Positions 42,547 through 50,995 of a stretch of 64,000 nucleotides of DNA are shown in pieces. Below the pieces are notes generated by a model. The model had not been told where the DNA came from. It made no database searches and saw nothing but the letters and a program-made list of their open reading frames with translations. Position numbers and translations under genes: made by a program. Source of the DNA: Actinomycetota bacterium (lineage in GTDB: Bacteria > Actinomycetota > Geothermincolia > Geothermincolales > RBG-13-55-18); contig JACIXC010000007.1 in the NCBI GenBank assembly GCA_014360655.1, forward strand, positions 1 through 64,000, read 5' to 3'. Every line of letters begins with the position of its first letter. Positions within the stretch are counted from its first letter, which is position 1.

Positions 42547-42587
42547 ACGACGCAACGTGACGTCGTCGCGTTGTCACGCCGCGTCGT
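42547..42587. promoter_or_regulatory. 41-bp interrupted palindrome upstream of nrdJ
   Basis: ACGACGC, two bases, CGTGAC, an 11-base centre, then GTCACG, two bases, GCGTCGT: 13 matching pairs. It is in the 470-base gap (42225-42696) between divergently read genes and 110 bases before the nrdJ start. It does not resemble an NrdR box or a B12 riboswitch. The rest of the gap holds no gene I can support. Confidence 0.6.
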
Positions 42588-42696
42588 AAAGGTCACCGGG
42601 GGCGGGTAAAATGAACGGGTAAGGAGTAGAAGAGAGGGCGACGCATTCCCCGCGAGCGGGGAGGGCGGCAGGCAGAGGCGCAAGGGACAGGAAAGG

Positions 42697-44814
42697 ATGA
42701 CGGAGATGTCCATGGAGATGATACGCAAGCGGGACGGCGCGGTGGTCCCCTTCGAGACGGAGAAGATCGCGGCCGCCATCCGCAAGGCGCTAGCGGCGGT
42801 GGGCGAGGGTGACCCCTCGCAGGCCGAGGCCCTCGCCGGGGAGGTCGTCGCCAGGCTGGAGCGGCGCTACGCGGGGGACGTCCCCACGGTGGAGGAGGTC
42901 CAGGACCTGGTGGAGGAGACCCTCATCGAGAAGGGACTTCCCCGCACCGCCAAGTCCTACATACTCTACCGGGAACGGCGCGCTGAGATACGCCGCACCA
43001 AGGATTTCCTTGGCGTCAAGGACGAGCTGAAGCTCACCGTCAACGCCGTCAACGTGCTCAAGAAACGCTACCTCCTCAAGGACGAGAGGGGCCAGGTGGT
43101 GGAGACCCCCGACCAGATGTTCCGCCGCGTGGCACGGGCGGTGGCGGCGGCCGAGTCCCTCTACGACCCGCAGGCCGACACCGTCGCCTGGGAGGAGGAG
43201 TTCTACCGCCTCATGGTCTCCCTGGAATTTCTTCCCAACTCGCCCACCCTCATGAACGCGGGCACCGAGGTGGGGCAGCTCTCCGCATGCTTCGTCCTCC
43301 CCGTGGAGGACTCCATCCCCGGCATCTTCGACGCGGTCAAGAACATGGCCCTGGTGCACAAGTCGGGAGGCGGGACGGGGTTCTCCTTCTCCCGCCTGCG
43401 CCCCAAGGGCGACGTGGTGCAGTCCACCATGGGCATCGCCTCGGGTCCCGTCTCCTTCATGCGCATCTTCGACGTCACCACGGAGATCATCCGCCAGGGA
43501 GGGCGGCGGCGGGGCGCGAACATGGGCATCCTGCGCTGCGATCACCCGGACATCCTGGACTTCATCACCGCCAAGGACCAGGAGGGCTTCCTCTCCAACT
43601 TCAACCTCTCCGTGGGCATCAGCGACGACTTCATGGAGGCCCTGGAGAAGGACGAGGTCTATTTCCTCCGCAACCCGCGCAGCGGGGCGGTGACCGGCAC
43701 CCTGCACGCCCGCGACGTCTTTAACCTCATCGTCACCCAGGCCTGGCGCACCGGCGATCCCGGGCTGATCTTCCTGGACACCATCAACCGCTCCAACCCC
43801 ACCCCTCACCTGGGGGAGATAGAATCCACCAATCCCTGCGGGGAGCAGCCCCTGCTGCCCTGGGAGAGCTGCAACCTGGGCTCCATCAACCTCAAGGCCA
43901 TGGTGCGCGATGGAAGGTTGGACCGGGAGAGGCTCCGCCACGCCATCCACACCGCCGTGCGCTTCCTGGACGACGTCATCGACGTCAACCGCTGGCCTCT
44001 CCCGGAGACGGAGAAGGTGACCAGGGGCAACCGCAAGATAGGCCTGGGGGTCATGGGCTTCGCCGACGCCCTGCTCATGATGGGCATCCCCTACAATTCG
44101 GAGGAGGGGCTGCAGGCGGCGAAGGATATCGCCTCCTTCCTAGAGGAGGAATCCCACCTGGCCAGCTCGCGGCTGGCGGCGGAGCGGGGCAACTTCCCCA
44201 ACTACGCGGGGTCGGTGTGGGAGAAGCGTGGCGTGCCCATGCGCAACGCCACCACGGTGACCATCGCCCCGACCGGCACCATCAGCATCATCGCCGGCTG
44301 CTCCTCGGGCATCGAGCCCATCTTCGCCATCGCCTTCGTGAGAAACGTCATCGAGGGCACCCAGCTCATGGAGGTCAACCCCGTCTTCGAGTCCGTGGCG
44401 CGGGAGAGGGGCTTCTACGGAAACGACCTCATGATGGACATCGCGCGCAGCGGGACCCTGCAGCACCTGGATGGCGTACCCGAGGACGTGAAGCGCGTCT
44501 TCGTCACCGCCTTCGACATCGCGCCCTCGTGGCACGTGCGCATGCAGGCGGCCTTCCAGGAGCACTGCGACAACGCGGTGTCCAAGACCGTCAACTTCCC
44601 CTCCGACGCCTCCATAGACGACATAGAGGAGGCCTACCTCCTTGCCTACCGCCTTGGATGCAAGGGGATAACCGTCTACCGCTACGGGAGCAAGCGCGAG
44701 CAGGTCCTCTACCTGGGAAGCGACTCCATGGTGAGGCTCCTGGAGAGGCCCGAGTACACCACCGCGGAGTCGGAGTACGCCGGCGGCTGCCCTACGCCCC
44801 TCTGTTTCTTCTGA
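42697..44814 (+). CDS. nrdJ: Adenosylcobalamin-dependent (class II) ribonucleotide reductase
   Basis: A 705-residue enzyme that makes deoxyribonucleotides with coenzyme B12, so it needs no oxygen. Residues 5-95 are an ATP-cone (IRKRDGAVVPFETEKIAAAI). The barrel has SACFVLP, GGGTGFSFSRLRP, RRRGANMGIL, the catalytic NPCGEQPLLPWESCNLGSINL region with its Asn-Cys-Glu-Cys set, and PTGTISIIAGCSSGIEP. It ends GGCPTPLCFF, the mobile cysteine pair that takes electrons from thioredoxin or glutaredoxin. No diiron partner subunit is encoded nearby, in line with class II. It sits with a DUF166 gene 37 bases downstream. Confidence 0.96.
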   Translation: MTEMSMEMIRKRDGAVVPFETEKIAAAIRKALAAVGEGDPSQAEALAGEVVARLERRYAGDVPTVEEVQDLVEETLIEKGLPRTAKSYILYRERRAEIRRTKDFLGVKDELKLTVNAVNVLKKRYLLKDERGQVVETPDQMFRRVARAVAAAESLYDPQADTVAWEEEFYRLMVSLEFLPNSPTLMNAGTEVGQLSACFVLPVEDSIPGIFDAVKNMALVHKSGGGTGFSFSRLRPKGDVVQSTMGIASGPVSFMRIFDVTTEIIRQGGRRRGANMGILRCDHPDILDFITAKDQEGFLSNFNLSVGISDDFMEALEKDEVYFLRNPRSGAVTGTLHARDVFNLIVTQAWRTGDPGLIFLDTINRSNPTPHLGEIESTNPCGEQPLLPWESCNLGSINLKAMVRDGRLDRERLRHAIHTAVRFLDDVIDVNRWPLPETEKVTRGNRKIGLGVMGFADALLMMGIPYNSEEGLQAAKDIASFLEEESHLASSRLAAERGNFPNYAGSVWEKRGVPMRNATTVTIAPTGTISIIAGCSSGIEPIFAIAFVRNVIEGTQLMEVNPVFESVARERGFYGNDLMMDIARSGTLQHLDGVPEDVKRVFVTAFDIAPSWHVRMQAAFQEHCDNAVSKTVNFPSDASIDDIEEAYLLAYRLGCKGITVYRYGSKREQVLYLGSDSMVRLLERPEYTTAESEYAGGCPTPLCFF

Positions 44815-44851
44815 GCAAGGGAGACGCGGTAAGAGGGGGCTGAACGCCGGC

Positions 44852-45700
44852 ATGAAGCTCCTCGTCATCTACTGCGGCGGCCCGGTACCCTCCAGGCGCG
44901 ACCCCTTCTCGGTGGCCTTCGACGACACCTTCGCCCTGCGCTTCCTGAGCCACCTGGTCAACGAGGAGGGGTACTGCAACGGCTGCGGCGTTCTCTGCGA
45001 CCACTGCCGCGACACCTACGGGATCGACTTCTCCGGCGACATCGTGGACATCCTGCAGCTGCCGCCCGTTCTCCCCTATTATCTCGATGATCCGCTGGAG
45101 CTCCTGGGGAAAACGCTCCCTCCCCACGAGGCGACGGTGGCGGTGAACGTCCACCAGGAAGTCCTTCTCTCCCTGCCCGCGGCAGCCGCGGAGGCCGGCT
45201 CCCGCGTGCTCATCGTTCCCTCCGAGGCACCGGGATGGGTGGGGCGCTGGGTGCGCGGCCAGGTGAGGAAGGCCTGTCGCGAGCTCGGGGTGGGTTGCGC
45301 CTTCCCCAAGCCCTTCTGCTCCCTGGCCCCCGGGATACATCCCGCCGTGGACGAGTTCATGGACCATTTCCGCGTCGGCCGGCCCAGCCTGGAGCTGGTC
45401 ATGGGGGAGGGTTACATCCGGGAGGCGCGGGTGCTGCGCAGCGCCCCCTGCGGCAACACCTACTACGTCGCCTTCAACCTCAAGGGGGCCCCGGCGGACC
45501 CCACGGTGGCGGAGACGGTGGCCAAGTACTGGCACAGCTTTCCCTGCGTGGCCTCCATGGAGATGGACGGCGAACTCGGGGAGACGGTCCTGCACGTGGG
45601 AGGGTTCATGCATTACCGCGCCGTGCAGGAGGCCCTGGCCGCTGTGGGGGTAGCGGTGGAGCTCCCCACATCCCCCGCCCTGGCGCGCCTCGGGGCGTGA
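44852..45700 (+). CDS. DUF166 family protein
   Basis: A 282-residue protein with CxxC-type pairs near the N-terminus (GYCNGCGVLCDHCRDTYG) and further cysteines (KPFCSL, SAPCGNTYYVAF), so metal binding is likely. The start MKLLVIYCGG and the ending beta-rich HSFPCVASMEM are typical. DUF166 proteins are best known from methanogens, where some are labelled as thymidylate-synthase-related by old annotation; I know of no proof. It probably shares a transcript with nrdJ, whose stop is 37 bases upstream, which is at least compatible with nucleotide metabolism. Confidence 0.75.
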   Translation: MKLLVIYCGGPVPSRRDPFSVAFDDTFALRFLSHLVNEEGYCNGCGVLCDHCRDTYGIDFSGDIVDILQLPPVLPYYLDDPLELLGKTLPPHEATVAVNVHQEVLLSLPAAAAEAGSRVLIVPSEAPGWVGRWVRGQVRKACRELGVGCAFPKPFCSLAPGIHPAVDEFMDHFRVGRPSLELVMGEGYIREARVLRSAPCGNTYYVAFNLKGAPADPTVAETVAKYWHSFPCVASMEMDGELGETVLHVGGFMHYRAVQEALAAVGVAVELPTSPALARLGA

Positions 45701-45891
45701 GCCGCGGTCACGGCGGCCCGGCTTGATTGCGCAGAGGGACGCTCTATGGGAAAATATGGTCGGCCCGTGAAGGAGCTGCACGGCGGGCTAAACAAGGCCT
45801 GCGCGCTTACCGAGATATTGTATGGACGCGTTCGGTGCGCGGCACGCGGACGGAGAAGCGGTAAGCGGTAGAGAGCTAGCGAGGTGCCTGC

Positions 45892-46581
45892 ATGGCGGAG
45901 AAGACGATACTCATCGCCGATGACGACCCCAACATCCGCCGCCTCATCGCGGAGCTCATGGCGTCGGAGGGCTACAGGGTGCTCACCGCCGAGGACGGCG
46001 AGGAGGCCATGCGCATCTGCGAGGAGGAGCATCCCGACCTCATCATCCTGGACATCATCATGCCCAAGGTGGACGGCATGGAGGTCTGCCGGCGCCTGCG
46101 CGACGAGACCGCGGCCCCCATCATCTTCCTGACCGCCAAGGACGACATAACCGACTTGGTGAGCGGGCTGGCCATCGGGGGCGACGACTACATCACCAAG
46201 CCCTTCAAGGGGGCGGAGCTCATCGCCCGCGTCAAGGCGGCGTTGCGCCGGGCGGACATGGTGCGCGACTCCACGGATAAGGAGGAATACGTCTCCATCG
46301 GCGGGCTGGAGATAGACCGCAGGAGGCGCGAGGTGTCCCTGGACGACCGGCCGGTCGAGCTGACCCAGACGGAATTCGACCTCCTGTGGCTCCTGGCCAG
46401 CCACCGCGGCACCGTCTTCTCGCGCAAGGACATCGTGAAGGCGCTGTGGGGCTACGATGACCCGGGCATCTCGCGGGCCATCGACACCCACATCGCGCGG
46501 CTGCGCAAGAAGATCGAGCGCGACTCATCCAACCCGGAGTTCATCAAGACGGTCACGGGCGTCGGCTACAAGTTCTTCTGA
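45892..46581 (+). CDS. OmpR/PhoB-family response regulator (orphan)
   Basis: A 229-residue regulator. Receiver: acidic cluster 10-12, phospho-acceptor Asp54 in LIILDIIMP, Lys103 in YITKPFKG. Winged helix: ELTQTEFDLLWLLASHRG, KALWGYDDPGISRAIDTHI and VTGVGYKFF. No histidine kinase gene is beside it, so the partner is elsewhere. An AGCGAGG sequence precedes the ATG. It is not in an operon with the next gene, which is in lower-GC DNA. Confidence 0.93.
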   Translation: MAEKTILIADDDPNIRRLIAELMASEGYRVLTAEDGEEAMRICEEEHPDLIILDIIMPKVDGMEVCRRLRDETAAPIIFLTAKDDITDLVSGLAIGGDDYITKPFKGAELIARVKAALRRADMVRDSTDKEEYVSIGGLEIDRRRREVSLDDRPVELTQTEFDLLWLLASHRGTVFSRKDIVKALWGYDDPGISRAIDTHIARLRKKIERDSSNPEFIKTVTGVGYKFF

Positions 46582-46783
46582 GCCGCTCACCGAGATGACG
46601 CCCGCTTAGCTTCGCCGCGTGAAACGCGAAAAAGACGCGGGGGTCTTATCGACACCGGGCAAAGACGGTAGGGAGCGAGGTCGCTGGGCGGAAGGAGTGG
46701 GGAAGGCAGAAAACCCACGCCTGAAGAGAGTATCCTTTCCGCCCAAATCACCAGGCGACCGGCCTGAGGGGGTGTCTCGCCGG

Positions 46784-47854
46784 ATGAGCGAAACGGACAT
46801 CATGGCTTTCACGTTTATCTTGCTCGGCGCCCTTGGCACGTTGGGCTTTTACTACGTCTACTGGTCCGCGATGCGGAGATCCCTGCAGGGTAGCGGTGAA
46901 CTCCTGGAAAAAGGGGATCGTCACGAGTTCACGGTCGCGGTGAGGATATTGTTAGGCAAGAGGCTCTCCGGGAACCCCTTATATGCTTCCCTTCCCCCGG
47001 CCAACGACCGTGAGCTATACGAGTACTTCCGCAAGTGGTCACAGGGGTTGGGAAAGAGCTTCTGGAAGGCTTTCCTGCTCTCCCTTGCCGTTCAGTTCGC
47101 AGCGGGGATCGTCACCATCTCCCTCTTTGTCGTTTTTTCCTACGACACCGGGAAACCGCCCCTTGCAAAATCCCTCTTACACCAGTCCCTTTTCCTGCTC
47201 GCCTGCATTGTTTCGGTGGTCGCGATAATCCTTCTCCTTACCCTACGCATGAACGGAAGAATGGCCACCCTACGGGCCGTCGACGAGCGATTCCGCGAGC
47301 TTATGAACACGGACCAAGAGATGCCGGCACGGATAACTCCGGAGGAGCGGCATTACCAGGAATGCAGGCTGCACACCATCTCCTCCACGCCTTTCCTGCT
47401 CACCAACGAGGACATACGGGCAACGCCCCCTTCCTTGTGCGAAGCAAGCATGTTGTTGAAGAGCGGCGTCGCCATCCTTATCGGTATATTCATCTTCATG
47501 CTTATAATCGCGCTAGGTCTCGCTGCGACGGAGTTGCTGCACCTAAGCGACGCGAGTTTCGGCATCTTCTTCATGCTTGGCGTAGTAGCCATTCTCGTCA
47601 CGTGGACCGCTCTGCTTATCTACTGGGAAGTAAAGAGGCAGCGAAAGTCGGGGAGGAAACCGGGGCTCCGCTCGGTAAAAGCGGAGATAGCGGGCTATCC
47701 AGATCCTCTCTTCCCCCGCTTCGAGGATTTCTCCTCCGTGAGGAACCCCTATCCTGCAAGACACGAGGAGATAACCTGCCCGCAATGTGGAGCGCGTATC
47801 TCAGGAAGCAACAGATTCTGCATCCGTTGTGGGGTCATGCTGCCGCGATCCTGA
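46784..47854 (+). CDS. Membrane protein with C-terminal zinc ribbon
   Basis: A 356-residue protein from ATG 46784 (MSETDIMAF); the upstream open frame has no good start. There are about five transmembrane helices (near 8-26, 95-117, 130-150, 230-258, 268-288), and at the C-terminus a zinc ribbon CPQCGARISGSNRFCIRCG with four cysteines. No known family is recognised; zinc-ribbon membrane proteins of this type are widespread and of unknown function. Codon use is less GC-rich than in most neighbours (agc/ata/tta appear often), so this gene and the following gap may have been acquired. Confidence 0.7.
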   Translation: MSETDIMAFTFILLGALGTLGFYYVYWSAMRRSLQGSGELLEKGDRHEFTVAVRILLGKRLSGNPLYASLPPANDRELYEYFRKWSQGLGKSFWKAFLLSLAVQFAAGIVTISLFVVFSYDTGKPPLAKSLLHQSLFLLACIVSVVAIILLLTLRMNGRMATLRAVDERFRELMNTDQEMPARITPEERHYQECRLHTISSTPFLLTNEDIRATPPSLCEASMLLKSGVAILIGIFIFMLIIALGLAATELLHLSDASFGIFFMLGVVAILVTWTALLIYWEVKRQRKSGRKPGLRSVKAEIAGYPDPLFPRFEDFSSVRNPYPARHEEITCPQCGARISGSNRFCIRCGVMLPRS

Positions 47855-48404
47855 AGCAGTCCCGCACCCTCTGATTCCCGGGCCGGAGACGAACGGTGGA
47901 TGTCTTCCGTCCCTCCCGGAGCCGGCCTGCGCCCTTGCCGCAGTCGGCACTCGACCCGGAGCACTGCGCTGCCTTCATGTGTCGGGGTGGAGGGTTCAAA
48001 TGCAAGGGAAGAGATCGCTGACATAAGGGACGAGATCGCCGTCCTGGCGTGCACGCCGGCTGCAATTAGTGACGACCACTATATCGGGCCTCGCAAGAGG
48101 GCGCTCACTCTTTTTCTTGTCAAGTCGCCCATTTCAAGACGGCGCGACCGCGAGTATATGGAACCTCGCGGCGCGCCGCTGTTGCGAGTTCCCGCCGGGC
48201 TGCCGTTTCCGCCACGGTTCATCAACTTTGCATATCCCCTTGTAGCGATGACGTTACCGACCGGTAAAAGGCTATAAAGTCGCGGGCGCTTCGTTAACGA
48301 TAATAACCTTGGGTCCGACTTGCATGACCGAGGATTCAATCTGCCCTTGCGCGGGAAGAGATCTCGGGCTTGCACATAGAAAAGCGTATAAGGGGGATGG
48401 CAAG
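47855..48404. other. Intergenic stretch, mixed composition, with tRNA-like relic
   Basis: About 550 bases of lower-GC DNA. No open frame is convincing. It includes the tRNA-like fragment listed separately (47966-48001). Confidence 0.5.
47966..48001 (+). pseudogene. tRNA-Val-like fragment
   Basis: gcgctgccttca, then 13 diverged bases, then agggttcaaat. The same blocks in the same order and about the same distance are in the intact tRNA-Val at 49846-49882 (anticodon stem to T-loop). No acceptor stem is present, so it cannot work. It might be a relic of a duplication or recombination at the tRNA gene, or chance similarity. Confidence 0.4.
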
Positions 48405-49481
48405 GTGTCCGCCAGTTGCGACCTCTGCGGCGTTCCCGCCATAATCCCGAAGACCCACCGCTGGGAGAACGGCTGCATCGTCAACAGGGCGAGCGGCAAC
48501 GCCAACTTCAGCATCTACGAAGCCGACTTCCACAACGGGCTTTTCGAGGACCTGGAGCGTCGCATGGGGCCCTTTATCCACCGCATGGTGTACATCGCCG
48601 GCAGGATAGCCGCCGCCGGTATAGCCAAAAACCTCTTCAGCGACCACCCCGTTGCGCAGAGGCTCATGTTCAGGACGCCCATTTACCGGCGCACGCAGAA
48701 ATCCCTCATCCTCTTCGCCAGGGCCATCGGCATGGGAAAGATAGAGCTGCTCGGGCACCGCAAGGGGAAGATGGGGGCCGTCAGGGTCACCAACCCCTTC
48801 CACCTGGCCCACTGCACGGCGGTCATCCTGGGAGGGCTGGACGTCATTTACGGGTTCCCGGCCGCCTTCACCGCCCGCGCCGAGGGCGACAGCTACGTGG
48901 GGGAGCTAGTCGTGGGGAAAAGGGACGAGGTGGCGAGCGACGAGGCCTACCTCAGGCTGGCCTCGCAGAAGCTCCTGCCCTCGAACACGGCCGACGGGTG
49001 GTCGCTTCCGTCGTGCGGGCGCTGCGGGGTTCCCCGCGAGGTCGGTGAGCTCTTCCGCTTCGACCTCGCGGAAGGGGTCATAGAGGAGAGGGCGACGGGG
49101 AGCCGGCATATCTTCTACGGCCACCAGTCCCTGAACGCCATCCTCCGCGAATTCGAGCGGGAACTGGGCCCCGAGGTAAGGGAATTCTTCGTGCGGGCGG
49201 AAAAGGAAAACTTCGCCGCCAAGCTCTCTTCCCGCGCAGTGAGCGACGGGCTGTGGGACGAGGAGAACCTCCGCCGCTACCTTGCTCTCAGGGGAATGGG
49301 TTTCCTGTCCCGCATGGAGGATGGGGAGGGCCATACCATCTTCGAGATCCGCAACGTCTTCACGCCCACCGTGGTGGCGGGACGCCTGACGGCCCTGTGG
49401 GAACACGAAAAGGGGAAAGCGGCGGCGGCCTCATACCACCATGAAGGAAATGCCCTGCGGCTGGAAATGACCCCCTCGTGA
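48405..49481 (+). CDS. Two-module CxxCG protein (paralogue C)
   Basis: A 358-residue protein. The GTG at 48405 is chosen because AGGGGG lies eight bases upstream and because it puts CDLCGVP near the N-terminus, as in paralogues A and B; an ATG at 48324 would add residues with no counterpart. The second module begins CGRCGVPREVG near residue 200. Both modules have the LE-x2-(M/L)G helix (FEDLERRMGP, REFERELGPE), and the second has a RGMGFLSR...IFEIRNVF...GRLTALWE end. No membrane or signal segment. Function unknown, but its conserved layout across three genes supports a real family. Confidence 0.8.
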   Translation: MSASCDLCGVPAIIPKTHRWENGCIVNRASGNANFSIYEADFHNGLFEDLERRMGPFIHRMVYIAGRIAAAGIAKNLFSDHPVAQRLMFRTPIYRRTQKSLILFARAIGMGKIELLGHRKGKMGAVRVTNPFHLAHCTAVILGGLDVIYGFPAAFTARAEGDSYVGELVVGKRDEVASDEAYLRLASQKLLPSNTADGWSLPSCGRCGVPREVGELFRFDLAEGVIEERATGSRHIFYGHQSLNAILREFERELGPEVREFFVRAEKENFAAKLSSRAVSDGLWDEENLRRYLALRGMGFLSRMEDGEGHTIFEIRNVFTPTVVAGRLTALWEHEKGKAAAASYHHEGNALRLEMTPS

Positions 49482-49823
49482 TCGACGTGCCGTGTCCGCG
49501 AACCGCTGCTGCTCCAGGCCTGCCGCTCCCGCTCCGATAAGAATCGTTGGCCGGCGACGCGTCCCCGCCAGGCTCTCAGGAATGCCGTAACGTTTCGGTA
49601 GGCGCTTCAGGTTGAAAAGGATTGAGAGGCAGCCCTGTCATCCTGGCAAAACAAGCAATTTCGACAAGAGGGAAGAAGTGATCTCTCAAGTGTTCGATCT
49701 GGGAAACATAGTACAACGTATTGTATGGGAAGTGAATGGGGTCGAGGACCTCCAAGGTGTCTAGGTCTCTAGGTGCCCAGGTTCAAATCTCGTGCGCGTT
49801 CTGCTAACATATTATCTTGCGTC
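49482..49823. other. Gap upstream of tRNA-Val
   Basis: No gene is seen. Near its end, 49771-49797 reads like a lone T-arm (gcccaggttcaaatctcg) but without pairing stems. It may hold the tRNA promoter, which is not clear. Confidence 0.4.
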
Positions 49824-49898
49824 GGGCGCTTAGCTCAGCGGGAGAGCGCTGCCTTCACACGGCAGAGGTCGAGGGTTCAAATCCCCCAGCGCCCACCA
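49824..49898 (+). tRNA. tRNA-Val (CAC)
   Basis: Seventy-five bases including encoded CCA. Acceptor GGGCGCT/AGCGCCC pairs fully. D-arm GCTC AGCGGGA GAGC. Anticodon stem CTGCC/GGCAG encloses loop TTCACAC, anticodon CAC for valine codon GUG. The T-arm stem GAGGG/CCCCC has one A-C mismatch around TTCAAAT. A terminator follows. Confidence 0.93.
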
Positions 49899-49902
49899 GA
49901 AA

Positions 49903-49926
49903 AGAGGGCCCACGGGCCCTTTTCTG
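49903..49926 (+). terminator. Terminator after tRNA-Val
   Basis: GGGCCC-AC-GGGCCC stem with flanking aaaag/cttttct pairing, and a T-rich end (ttttctgtatatata). Confidence 0.8.
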
Positions 49927-50113
49927 TATATATAGCCGCGCAGCGAATGCGATAGCCGTGACCGCGAGGCCGCAGCTCAACAGGAGAGGTACATCACGAT
50001 CACGTTGTATGATCATCGCGGCCATCTATTAAAAAGCCGCGGCTATTTACCGAAACACTCTAATGTTCAATGGGATCACACCATGTCGGTCACGAGACAG
50101 GCGGTAAACGATC

Positions 50114-50995
50114 GTGAGAATAACCTGCGTGGCTCCCTATGATTTCCGCCTCTCATGGAGGATGTTCACCGCTTTCTCCGGCTCCTGCGCGTCCTCCTAC
50201 GGTGCCCTTGCCGCCTGGTGGGAGGAGAAACCCACCCTCCTTAACCTGCAGCAGACCAGCGAAGACCCTCCCGTGGTGGAGGTCATAGCTCACCCCCTTC
50301 CGCGCAAAAGCAGGCTGTTCTTGGATCACATGCGTCGGATCCTGCACGCGGACCTGTACCTGGATCCTTTCTACCGGGCCGCGGAGAAAGAACCGAGGCT
50401 GCGGGAAGTGACCGCCGACCTCAGGGGCCTGAAACCCGTGCGTCCCCCCGATATATTCCAGATGATGGTGATCGCCCTCAGCGAACAGCAGGTGTCCATG
50501 ACCGCCGCGCTGGCCACGCGCGAGCGCATCATCTCCTCCTTCGGAACCGCGATAGGGCGCCTGACCGCCTTCCCGCGGCCCGAGACCCTGGCCGCGGCGG
50601 ACGTACGGGAGCTGCGATCCTGCGGCCTCTCCCTGCGCAAGGCGGAATCCCTGCGCGAGCTGGCGCGCCTCTTTGCCAGCGGAGAAGTAGATCCCGAGGC
50701 CTGGAAAGACATGGAAGACAGGGAACTGGTGGAACTGCTCACCTCCCTGCAGGGCGTGGGCCAGTGGACGGCGGAATACGTTCTCCTGCGCGGCCTGGGA
50801 AGGCTGGACGTGGTTCCCGCCTCCGACCTCGGGGTGCGCAGGGCGGTGGGGGCATACCTGGCCGGAGGCGGCGTCCCCTCCGAAGCCGAGGTGCGCGAGA
50901 TCCTGCGACCCTTGTCTCCCTGGCGCGGCCTGGCCGCCTTCTACCTCCTCGCGCATCAGCGCAGGAGCCAGATGGGGCTGGACCAGGCGCAGTGA
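50114..50995 (+). CDS. AlkA/OGG-like DNA glycosylase (HhH-GPD)
   Basis: A 293-residue base-excision repair enzyme. Residues 1-100 form an AlkA-type N-terminal domain; LSEQQVSM at 122-129 is the usual start of the catalytic part. The helix-hairpin-helix is LTSLQGVGQWTAEYVLLRGLG (209-229) and the catalytic acid is Asp238 in VPASDLGVRR. No Lys replaces the Gln in the hairpin, so it should be monofunctional, as in AlkA that removes 3-methyladenine and related alkylated bases. There is no iron-sulfur cluster. Its last 40 bases overlap the end of the opposing DUF3604 gene. Confidence 0.9.
   Translation: MRITCVAPYDFRLSWRMFTAFSGSCASSYGALAAWWEEKPTLLNLQQTSEDPPVVEVIAHPLPRKSRLFLDHMRRILHADLYLDPFYRAAEKEPRLREVTADLRGLKPVRPPDIFQMMVIALSEQQVSMTAALATRERIISSFGTAIGRLTAFPRPETLAAADVRELRSCGLSLRKAESLRELARLFASGEVDPEAWKDMEDRELVELLTSLQGVGQWTAEYVLLRGLGRLDVVPASDLGVRRAVGAYLAGGGVPSEAEVREILRPLSPWRGLAAFYLLAHQRRSQMGLDQAQ

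Noticed and set aside
42225-42696. B12 riboswitch or NrdR boxes in front of nrdJ
   Set aside because: No B12 box and no A/T-rich NrdR repeats are present.
49771-49797. T-arm-like sequence upstream of tRNA-Val as a second tRNA
   Set aside because: No acceptor, D- or anticodon arms can be built around it.
49773-49955. Short open frames over tRNA-Val
   Set aside because: Translations are the tRNA itself; no coding signal.
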